From NCBI GenBank assembly GCA_027074805.1, contig JALTCK010000092.1:21717-85716 (forward strand): a stretch of DNA of 64,000 nucleotides. The letters are read 5' to 3'. Source of the DNA: Thermococcus sp. (GTDB taxonomy: Archaea; Methanobacteriota_B; Thermococci; Thermococcales; Thermococcaceae). The translations under genes and the position numbers were made by a program. The notes under the pieces are model-generated. The model saw only the letters and a program-made list of their open reading frames with translations, was not told where the DNA came from and made no database searches. This document shows, one piece after another, positions 33,024-39,357 of the stretch (within the stretch, counting starts at the first letter, position 1; each line of letters starts with the position of its first letter).

Positions 33024-33950
33024 TCAGAGCACCCCCAGCGTCAGCCCGAGAAGGGCCATTCTCACCGGAACACCGGAGAAGACTTGGCGGAAGTAGAGTG
33101 CATGCTCACTCTTGTCCACTTCGGGATGAATTTCATCTACCCTAGGGAGCGGGTGCATGATCTTAAGGCCATCTTTGGCATTTTTGAGGATGGTCTGGTT
33201 CACTTGGTAGCTCCCCTTAACCTTCAGGTACTCTTCCTCGTCCGGGAAGCGCTCACGCTGTATCCTTGTTACGTAGAGCACGTTGAGCTCTGGAATTGTG
33301 CCTTCCAAGTCAGTCGTCTCGTGCACTTTAACACCTTTCTCGCGGAGCTCCTCCACGATGTGCTTCGGCATCCGCAGGAGCTCGGGAGAAATTAGGTGGA
33401 GCTCGACGTCGTAGAAGGCCAGAGCCTCAGCCAGGCTGTGCACTGTCCTCCCGTACTTCAAGTCCCCGAGCAGGCCGATTGTTAATCCATCAATACTACC
33501 GAAGGCGCGCTTTATCGTGTAGAGGTCGAGTAGAGTCTGTGTTGGATGTTGGTTACTCCCGTCACCGGCGTTGATTACGGGGATTTCAGCAACTTCGGCC
33601 GCCAATCTTGCGGCCCCTTCCGAGGGATGCCTGATAACTATGATGTCGCTGTACTGCTCGACGGTCTTTATTGTATCAGCTAAACTCTCGCCCTTCTTGA
33701 CGCTCGTGCTTGCCGCCGAGGAGAATCCAATGACTGAGCCACCGAGCCTATGCATCGCGCTCTCGAAACTCAAGCGCGTTCTCGTTGACGGCTCGAAGAA
33801 CAGCGTGGCCAAGATCTTACCGCGAGCGTAGTCGAGCGAGCCCTTCTTGCTGAGTTCACCCTCAAGCCGTTCAGCAACCTTCAAAACGAACTCGATGTCA
33901 TCCTTCGAGAACTCCCTTATGCTCACGACATCTCTACCTGTCCAGTCCAT
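33024..33950 (-). CDS. pyrB: Aspartate carbamoyltransferase, catalytic subunit
   Basis: Joins carbamoyl phosphate and aspartate. The carbamoyl-phosphate site FFEPSTRTRLSFESA, the mobile loop with KKGESLADTI, the HPTQTLLDLYTI motif and the aspartate-binding segment MHPLPRVDEIHPEVD are all present; 308 aa is the standard size. A TATA-like GTTTAAAAACC lies upstream in the spacer shared with the divergent thiR. Confidence 0.97.
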   Translation of the reverse strand: MDWTGRDVVSIREFSKDDIEFVLKVAERLEGELSKKGSLDYARGKILATLFFEPSTRTRLSFESAMHRLGGSVIGFSSAASTSVKKGESLADTIKTVEQYSDIIVIRHPSEGAARLAAEVAEIPVINAGDGSNQHPTQTLLDLYTIKRAFGSIDGLTIGLLGDLKYGRTVHSLAEALAFYDVELHLISPELLRMPKHIVEELREKGVKVHETTDLEGTIPELNVLYVTRIQRERFPDEEEYLKVKGSYQVNQTILKNAKDGLKIMHPLPRVDEIHPEVDKSEHALYFRQVFSGVPVRMALLGLTLGVL

Positions 33951-34069
33951 AAGTGCCCTTTCAATGTAAAAATCGATGGGTTTTTAAACGTTTTTCAACA
34001 TAAACTTGTTGAGACAGTGTATTAAGTCGTAGGTGAAAAATTATCATAACTGAATTTTAGGGTGATGGC

Positions 34070-34957
34070 ATGAGGACTCCTAGCGTATACGTAGCCGATG
34101 TATTGATGCCCTACCTGCGGGCCAAGGTCGCGGAGAGGCTTTACAGAGAGGGTATAAGACAGGCGAGGATAGCTGATTATCTGGGGATCACGCAGGCAAT
34201 GGTCAGCAAGTATTTGAGCGGGAAATATCAGGCCCCAGTGGAGTTGCAGGGAGTTCTTGATGAGATCGCAGACGAGGTCGCTAGGGTTATACTCTTTGGA
34301 GGTAGCAGAGAAGACGTAATCCTTGTGGCCTCTCGGAGAATTCTCGAGCTCTTCAGAAGGGGCGTCCTTTGCAGGTACTATGCGGAGTACGCTGGAATCA
34401 AGGAAGAATCCTGTGTCGAGCTCTTTTCGGCGCCCGATGATACAAAACTTGTTCTAGATTCACTGAGGAAGGCAATTCAGGCTCTTCAAGGCATTGAAGC
34501 CTTTTCAGAGCTTATCCCCGAGGTCAGGAGCAACTTTGCCTACGCCCTACCTTTGCCCCGGGGGATCTCCGAGGTTGCGGCAGTGCCGGGCAGGATAACG
34601 TCTGTGAGAGGAAAGCTCTTTGCGCTCTCACCGGAGTTCGGGGTCAGTAGGTTCACCGCAGGCATACTGCTCGAACTCTCCAGACTCCGGCCCGAAATTA
34701 GGAGCGTGATAAACATCCGGTACGGGAGGGACGTTGAGGCCGCGCTCTCGAAAGGGGCCTTTAGCTTTACAAAAGTTCGAACGGGAGACCTTTCTGAAGA
34801 AGACGCTTTGAAGGAGATAGTGAAGCCCTTTGAGACGGCGGTCTATGATGCCATCATCGATGAAGGTGGTGAGGGCGTTGAGCCCCTTGTTTACGTCTTC
34901 GGAAAGAATCCGTTGGAGGTCGTGGACAAGATTAGACGGCTGGTAAAGAACCTTTGA
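34070..34957 (+). CDS. thiR: Thiamin-responsive transcriptional regulator ThiR (HTH-ThiN)
   Basis: A 295-aa protein. The N-terminal HTH (about residues 20-60) reads EGIRQARIADYLGITQAMVSKYLSGKYQ; the C-terminal half (about 125-290) is the ThiN domain, seen in ELIPEVRSNFAYALPLPRG and EVAAVPGRITSVRGKLFALSPEFGVSRFTA. Fused to HTH, this is the layout described for ThiR, which represses thiamin genes in archaea when thiamin phosphate is bound. A YjbQ gene lies downstream. GGTGATGGC precedes the ATG. Confidence 0.88.
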   Translation: MRTPSVYVADVLMPYLRAKVAERLYREGIRQARIADYLGITQAMVSKYLSGKYQAPVELQGVLDEIADEVARVILFGGSREDVILVASRRILELFRRGVLCRYYAEYAGIKEESCVELFSAPDDTKLVLDSLRKAIQALQGIEAFSELIPEVRSNFAYALPLPRGISEVAAVPGRITSVRGKLFALSPEFGVSRFTAGILLELSRLRPEIRSVINIRYGRDVEAALSKGAFSFTKVRTGDLSEEDALKEIVKPFETAVYDAIIDEGGEGVEPLVYVFGKNPLEVVDKIRRLVKNL

Positions 34958-35145
34958 GAATGGCGGTGACCATCTGCTATTCATCCTCTTTTTTCTCAAC
35001 CAGTTCTCAAAACTCCCATAATCTTCAGTTTCTGGAGCGGGAGAAAATACTGCACCTCTCCGGGTTTATAGCGTTGGGTTCTCTTCTGTGCCAGACATGA
35101 CCGCAAACTTAATGGGTTTTGGGCTGGAGTTCTCTTGGGGGTACT

Positions 35146-35556
35146 ATGAAATACGCAAGGGAGCTCAGGTTTCAGACGAAGGGTGAGATTGACTTAGTGG
35201 ACATAACTCACGAGGTGGAAAAGGCTATTGAGGAAAGCGGGATAAAGAATGGGCAGGTTCTGGTCTTCGTTCCCGGGGCAACGGGCGCGATAGTCACAAT
35301 AGAGCATGAGAGTGGCCTGCTTGAGGACTTTAAGCGAACCCTAAGGGAGCTTGTGCCGAAGGGTAGGGGCTACCTTCACGACAGGATAGATGACAACGCC
35401 CATAGCCATTTGAGAGCGACCCTTCTTGGAGCCAGCGAGTGCTTCCCGGTCATTGACGGTCGCTTGGTGAGGGGAACCTGGCAGCAGATATTCTTCGTGG
35501 AGCTTGACGTCAGGCCGAGGCACAGGAGAGTTGTAGTTCAGGTCATAGGGGAGTGA
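35146..35556 (+). CDS. YjbQ/UPF0047 family protein
   Basis: A 136-aa trimeric-type protein of the YjbQ fold, with NAHSHLRATLLGAS and the closing FFVELDVRPRHRRVVVQVIGE. The E. coli member can replace thiamin phosphate synthase when overproduced. Its position after thiR makes a link to thiamin metabolism attractive, though the gene is often found elsewhere. ATG 35146 is chosen over the upstream GTG since GGGGGT precedes it. Confidence 0.87.
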   Translation: MKYARELRFQTKGEIDLVDITHEVEKAIEESGIKNGQVLVFVPGATGAIVTIEHESGLLEDFKRTLRELVPKGRGYLHDRIDDNAHSHLRATLLGASECFPVIDGRLVRGTWQQIFFVELDVRPRHRRVVVQVIGE

Positions 35557-35605
35557 GAACTCCGGCCTCTCAACCCTTTATAAAGGTTGAGAAGTGTGAG
35601 TTCTC
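35555..35605. terminator. Nested inverted repeats between convergent genes
   Basis: Outer arms GAGAACTC and GAGTTCTC (35555-35562, 35598-35605) enclose inner arms TCTCAACC and GGTTGAGA (35568-35575, 35585-35592) around CTTTATAAA. All four arms pair perfectly, so one long stem with a bulge can form on either strand. It sits between the stop of the YjbQ gene and the end of the PH-like gene. It may end transcription in both directions, or be an operator (see findings). Confidence 0.5.
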
Positions 35606-35609
35606 AAAA

Positions 35610-36047
35610 TTATAAACCAAGGGTCTCTGGAAGGTAAAATATTGCCAATTCACTCTCGAGGTTTGTCTCATACCGTGTGGAGATGCTTTCAAGTGTCGTC
35701 CAGAGTATGCCATAAACCGTGCGTACGTCAGTTCTGCCAATTTTTGGCTCTATTCTGAGGCTGAAAACTAAGTCATGGTTCTCGTTCCTTGCATGCATTC
35801 GGACGTAATATATTGAAAAGGTATCATGTGTCATCTGGATTGAGATCTCTCTAATGCCTTTTAAAGGATATAACTTTAGAGAGCTAATTTCAGTGGATTT
35901 TCTCCGCAAAAAACCGGATTTGGACGTTTTGAACAGGATTATCCTTTTGTTTGTAATGGCTAAGTGGTCATAAACACCATCAACTTTTACGCGATCTAAA
36001 ATAGTTATCACGTATTCTCCCGTCATCAAGTATTCATGGAGGTCCAT
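35610..36047 (-). CDS. PH-like domain protein behind a 57-bp cassette
   Basis: A 145-aa soluble protein starting MDLHEYLMTGEYVITILDRV. The first 90 residues fit a PH-like fold (HLAITNKRIILFKTSKSGFLRRKSTEI). No signal peptide or membrane segment. The ATG is the last three bases (minus strand) of the 57-bp repeat that also begins the 4-segment membrane protein gene at 37863. The ATPase gene lies 77 bp upstream in the same orientation. Function unknown. Confidence 0.75.
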   Translation of the reverse strand: MDLHEYLMTGEYVITILDRVKVDGVYDHLAITNKRIILFKTSKSGFLRRKSTEISSLKLYPLKGIREISIQMTHDTFSIYYVRMHARNENHDLVFSLRIEPKIGRTDVRTVYGILWTTLESISTRYETNLESELAIFYLPETLGL

Positions 36048-36101
36048 TTCCCTCCTCCCTCCGGGTACTTATAGATTTCCCTCCTCCCGGAGGGTATAAT
36101 A
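36045..36101 (-). repeat. 57-bp promoter/leader/start-codon cassette, copy 1
   Basis: Identical in all 57 bases to 37861-37917. On the minus strand it reads, in order: TATTATACC (a TATA box), CTCCGGGAGGAGGGAAAT, CTATAAGTACCCGGAGGG, AGGAGGGAA and ATG. Two direct units with GGAGGAGGGAAAT are visible inside, and CCCTCCGGG can pair with CCCGGAGGG. It supplies promoter, ribosome site and initiator codon together. Confidence 0.9.
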
Positions 36102-36124
36102 CTGCAAAAAGTGAAGGTGTTGCG

Positions 36125-37198
36125 TTATTCGCGGGGGGAAAGTGGAAGCCTCATGGCAGCCCTCCGGTAAATGGGGTCCGTGAAATAGTACATCCCTGTG
36201 TCCTCGTCCTTCTGCACGATAACGAGCCCTTCGATCAGTGTCGAGAGTAATCTGCTCAGGGTGTCCTCGGATATTCCCGTTTGGGCCATGTCCTTCCATG
36301 AGGCACCCAGTGCCAGCAGTTTGATAACAGCCCTAGCCTTTGGACTTCTCCCTTCTAAAAGATGCTCCAGTTCTCTCTCGGCCTCTTTGACGGCTTCATC
36401 AATAGTAGTCTTCAGTGCAAGTCCGTGGTCTTTTTCTATGTATCTTTTGACACCGTAGAGGTTCAGCCAGCCGGGCAAAGTGCCGAGCTGTCTGGTGGCT
36501 TCCCGAATTTCCCAGTCCTGATACTCAACGCCGAGCCTTTCAAAACCAGTCCTTAGGAACTGCTCTGCGATGGTTTCCTTCCACGGCGCGAGCCTTATCT
36601 CTATTGGAGGCCGCCCGAAGAGGGCTTCCCCATAGGTTGCATCGAAGAGCTTCTTCACGACTCCCGAGTAGGATCCGGTGAATATGACGAGAAGGGAGTG
36701 GTTTTCGGTGAAGGCCGAACCCAAAGCCTTCAGGAAATGGCTAATTCCCTGGTGGATGCTCTGAACTTCGTCGAGGATGAGAATCGTGTTGTCGAGCTTA
36801 AAAAGTGCATCCGAAAGGGCCCTCTTGGCGGAGGCGCTCTTTTTCAGCTTGATTGAAAATCCAATACCTTTCGCCGACGCCGAGACATCGGAGAGGTACT
36901 CGGATAGGGCTTCTATCATGGACTTTGGCAACCTTCCCAGTATTTTCTCGGTGGCTTCCCTGAAGGTCTCGGTGTCCCTCAAATCCACGAAGATTACCTT
37001 GTACCCGTTGTTACTTGCGAAGGTGTTTGCACCGGCCAAGGCAAGACTTGTTTTCCCCACCATCCTCGGGCCGAGGATGGAGACCCAGCTTCTAGCATTC
37101 AGTGCCCGAAGAAGTTTTTCAATCTCCTCACTTCTTCCGAACAACTGCTCTGGTCTCCTCCTCGGCCTCTGGTCGAAAAAGGACTCTCGCTTTGGCAT
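36125..37198 (-). CDS. Archaeal ATPase (PF01637/STAND-like)
   Basis: A 357-aa P-loop protein. Starts MPKRESFFDQRPRRRPEQLFGRSEEIEKLL; Walker A is ILGPRMVGKTSLAL, Walker B ILILDEVQSIHQG, and GSYSGVVKKLFD is sensor-like. The C-terminal part (about residue 270 on) resembles a winged helix (GASWKDMAQTGISEDTLSRLLSTLIEGLVIVQ). Family members are scattered in archaea, often near mobile or defence-like loci, and their targets are unknown. The start codon lies four bases from a 26-bp perfect palindrome. Confidence 0.85.
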   Translation of the reverse strand: MPKRESFFDQRPRRRPEQLFGRSEEIEKLLRALNARSWVSILGPRMVGKTSLALAGANTFASNNGYKVIFVDLRDTETFREATEKILGRLPKSMIEALSEYLSDVSASAKGIGFSIKLKKSASAKRALSDALFKLDNTILILDEVQSIHQGISHFLKALGSAFTENHSLLVIFTGSYSGVVKKLFDATYGEALFGRPPIEIRLAPWKETIAEQFLRTGFERLGVEYQDWEIREATRQLGTLPGWLNLYGVKRYIEKDHGLALKTTIDEAVKEAERELEHLLEGRSPKARAVIKLLALGASWKDMAQTGISEDTLSRLLSTLIEGLVIVQKDEDTGMYYFTDPIYRRAAMRLPLSPRE

Positions 37199-37201
37199 TG
37201 A

Positions 37202-37227
37202 TACCCCCCGAAGTACTTCGGGGGGTA
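37202..37227. promoter_or_regulatory. 26-bp perfect palindrome over the ATPase leader
   Basis: Arms TACCCCCCGAAGT and its exact complement meet without a spacer. On the minus strand the second arm supplies GGGGGGT, the only ribosome site for the ATG at 37198. A TATA-like GGTTTAAAGG lies just upstream (37232-37241). It could be a protein-binding operator or an RNA hairpin hiding the ribosome site. Confidence 0.75.
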
Positions 37228-37287
37228 GCCTCCTTTAAACCTTTCGTCGGGTGGAGGAAGTAGGGAATAAACAAAGAAAGACATGGC

Positions 37288-37863
37288 CTAAATCTTGATC
37301 GAGAGTTCGGCCTTGTCGCTCTTCTTGAGCTGAATTGCGAGGAGTTGCTTGGTGTAATCTCTGTATCGGAGGTATGTGAATACCATTAAGAAGAAAGCGG
37401 TCATTCCCACAAGTGAAAGAATGAAACTGGAGAGTTGTATGACTGTAGACAGAGTAAACCATCCTTTGAGTATGCCCAATAGCAGTAATCCTAGTGCAAC
37501 TCCCGTTTCTATCCATCTCTCTAGGAATCCATAAAGAGCTTTACGAGACATATTAACTGCGTTTTCATAAACAATTTCTAGCCGTTCTATGTCACTTTTT
37601 GCACTTTTTAGACTATTCCATTCATCCTTACACTGCGATAGGATCATCTGAGGATCCATTCTAGGAACTGTTTGGTTATACGTGTCTATTATGCCGGCTG
37701 CAAGCATAGGCCCATTGGCGGCTATTATACCTGCTAATATCCTGAGCATCCCACTAGTTCCAGTGTCTCCAAAAGCCCCATACAGGAAAAAGATCCCTGC
37801 CACCAGCAGTAGAATGCCGAAAAGAGGGCCGTCTTCATGGGAATAGCTACATGGGTCTCCCAT
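37288..37863 (-). CDS. Membrane protein with four hydrophobic segments behind a 57-bp cassette
   Basis: A 191-aa protein: two hydrophobic segments in residues 14-60, a soluble helical loop of about 60 residues (QCKDEWNSLKSAKSDIERLEIVYENAV), then two more segments (about 118-165) and a basic tail. The ATG is the end of the second 57-bp cassette. The ATPase gene follows 89 bp downstream in the same orientation. Function unknown. Confidence 0.75.
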   Translation of the reverse strand: MGDPCSYSHEDGPLFGILLLVAGIFFLYGAFGDTGTSGMLRILAGIIAANGPMLAAGIIDTYNQTVPRMDPQMILSQCKDEWNSLKSAKSDIERLEIVYENAVNMSRKALYGFLERWIETGVALGLLLLGILKGWFTLSTVIQLSSFILSLVGMTAFFLMVFTYLRYRDYTKQLLAIQLKKSDKAELSIKI

Positions 37864-37917
37864 TTCCCTCCTCCCTCCGGGTACTTATAGATTTCCCTCC
37901 TCCCGGAGGGTATAATA
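37861..37917 (-). repeat. 57-bp promoter/leader/start-codon cassette, copy 2
   Basis: Exact copy of 36045-36101, 1,816 bp away, including the TATA box, both GGAGG sequences and the ATG. Flanking bases differ on both sides, so the identity ends exactly at the functional unit. Confidence 0.9.
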
Positions 37918-37971
37918 TTTGGGAGCGAAGGCGTTAAATACGTGGAGCGCGAAACCACTTCAGGTGTGAGC

Positions 37972-38160
37972 ATGGAGGGTGTGGAGTATATCTACGACGA
38001 GCACGGGAGGATTAGGGGCGTCATAATACCCCCGGAACTCTGGGAGAGGATAAAAACTGAGTTCTTCGAGCCGTCAAAGTACCGGGGCATTTACAGGGGC
38101 AAGAAAGACCTTGAAAAAAGCCTCAGGGAGCTGAGGGAGGAATGGGAGAGGAGTTTCTGA
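37972..38160 (+). CDS. VapB-type antitoxin
   Basis: A 62-aa protein starting MEGVEYIYDEHGRIRGVIIP. The strand part followed by ELWERIKTEF and a charged helical tail is usual for antitoxins of archaeal VapBC pairs. The open frame begins ten codons upstream, but ATG 37972 has GGTGTGAG before it. It overlaps the PIN toxin gene by 19 bp. TATA-like GCGTTAAATA is upstream. Confidence 0.8.
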   Translation: MEGVEYIYDEHGRIRGVIIPPELWERIKTEFFEPSKYRGIYRGKKDLEKSLRELREEWERSF

Positions 38161-38546
38161 TCGACACCAACGTTCTCATTTACTACCTTGCGGACGCTAT
38201 TCCAAAGGAGGAGCTTCCGAAGGTTGAGGAAATCCTCAGGAAGAGCTTCAACGTTTCCATAATCACTAAGATAGAGTTTCTTGGCTGGAAGGGCCATACC
38301 CCAGAGGGCTTTGAGAAGTCTAAGGAGTTCATAAGCTTCGCCCATGTGATACCTCTCACCAACGAGATAGCCGACGTTGCCATCGAACTCCGAAGGAAGG
38401 TCAGTATAAAGCTTCCTGACGCGGTTATAGCCGCTACGGCACTCCTACACGGCCTAACTCTGGTCACGAGGAACGTCAAAGACTTTGAGAAAGTTAGGGG
38501 GCTCAGGATATACAACCCCTTTGAAAAAGTTGATAAGAAGTACTAG
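38142..38546 (+). CDS. PIN-domain ribonuclease toxin VapC
   Basis: A 134-aa PIN domain with the acids in FLIDTNVLIYYL, KLPDAVIAATALLHGLTLVTRNVKDF. Four carboxylates that bind Mg2+ or Mn2+ for RNA cleavage are therefore present, so the toxin is likely active. Overlap with the antitoxin gene is typical. Confidence 0.88.
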   Translation: MGEEFLIDTNVLIYYLADAIPKEELPKVEEILRKSFNVSIITKIEFLGWKGHTPEGFEKSKEFISFAHVIPLTNEIADVAIELRRKVSIKLPDAVIAATALLHGLTLVTRNVKDFEKVRGLRIYNPFEKVDKKY

Positions 38547-38674
38547 ACACCTTTGATATCCTCTATACTCATTTTGACGCCTTTGGCTGCGGTCTCTAAT
38601 TCTAGCCTCTTGGGAGTTTCATTTTGAGGTGTTTTGCTTAATTGTCGGGATGATGACTGATCGAGTGTCCATCT
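38543..38674 (-). pseudogene. C-terminal remnant of a gene, no start codon
   Basis: An open stretch of 43 codons between two stops, ending with LELETAAKGVKMSIEDIKGV. Its composition is protein-like, yet no usual start precedes it except an internal ATG 11 codons from the end. It is convergent with vapC and overlaps its stop. Together with the next two entries it marks a decay zone; about 500 bp here hold no intact gene. Family not recognised. Confidence 0.4.
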
Positions 38675-38778
38675 TTAGCGCATCAGAAGCGGTGAAAGGG
38701 GGTAATAACCCGCCCAAGTTCATCGGCTCCGCCTTCGGCGGCACTCCCCGGGCAGGGGAAGTTGGGTTTTCTCCCTAA
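38653..38778 (+). other. GC-rich structured segment; remnant of a transposon end or small RNA
   Basis: Two strong hairpins are visible, CCGCC-TTC-GGCGG and TCCCC-GGGCA-GGGGA, bracketed by AACCC and GGGTT. The plus strand is also open from ATG 38653 for 41 codons and ends NPPKFIGSAFGGTPRAGEVG, which loosely resembles the C-terminus of TnpB proteins of IS200/IS605 elements (NPPK, GTPRA). The 3' end of such elements is structured and makes a guide RNA. No other part of a transposase is present. Both readings are tentative. Confidence 0.35.
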
Positions 38779-38789
38779 AAGGCTTCCGG

Positions 38790-39005
38790 TCAGTAAATAA
38801 GAGGTTCTTCGTTATAGTCCTTCTCAGTGGCTTTCCCTTCGTACTCACCTTTCCTTTTAACGACAAGGTAGTAGATGAGGGCCCCGAGTATCGTTGTGAG
38901 GAAGGCGAGGGTTATCAGATGACCTTCTCAATGTCGCTGCTTGGTGAGGACACCATAAATAACCCAGGCGAGTGCGCCTAACTGGGACCATAATAGGCAT
39001 CTCAA
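38790..39005 (-). pseudogene. Frameshifted copy of the PLDc_N-like membrane protein
   Basis: Parts of two frames match the intact gene at 39072-39281: LGALAWVIYGVLTKQ, then SDIEKVI, then ITLAFLTTILGALIYYLVVKRKGEYEG. The intact protein reads LIALIWVIYDVLTKQ, KVIW, GLIGAIIYYFVVKREGKYEE at the same places. Single-base losses near 38940 (after CAG) and near 38915 (TGG to TG) explain both breaks. It also carries a longer tail than the intact copy. A tandem duplicate that has decayed. Confidence 0.75.
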
Positions 39006-39071
39006 ATGCGTAAATCATTGACCAAAAAAGGCCATCTCGTCAATGGTGACCACCAAAAGAGAGAAGAAGGG

Positions 39072-39281
39072 TTAGGTCTCTTCGTACTTGCCTTCTCTTT
39101 TAACGACGAAGTAGTAGATTATTGCCCCAATCAGGCCCAGGAACAGTGCCACGAGTATCCAGATGACCTTCTGCCCCGTGTTCATCTTCGTCTGCTTTGT
39201 CAGGACATCGTAGATAACCCATATAAGGGCAATAAGTCCTATAAGCCCCAGAAGCCAGATAATTCCCATAAATGCAAACAT
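39072..39281 (-). CDS. Small membrane protein, PLDc_N domain
   Basis: A 69-aa protein with two transmembrane segments (residues 2-25 and 40-60) of the phospholipase D-nuclease N-terminal type, which is a membrane hairpin without catalytic residues. Starts MFAFMGIIWLLGLIGLIALI; GGTGAAGGG precedes the ATG at 39281. The degenerate copy lies directly downstream. Confidence 0.82.
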   Translation of the reverse strand: MFAFMGIIWLLGLIGLIALIWVIYDVLTKQTKMNTGQKVIWILVALFLGLIGAIIYYFVVKREGKYEET

Positions 39282-39357
39282 AGTCCCTTCACCTACCATA
39301 CGAACCACCCGCACAAGATACGAAATAATAGAATAAAAAGGTTTCCCTCAAAAGGGA

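Noticed and set aside
38648..38700. Possible C/D box small RNA (ATGATGA followed by CTGA)
   Set aside because: The CTGA follows the C box immediately, leaving no guide; box order does not fit a C/D RNA.
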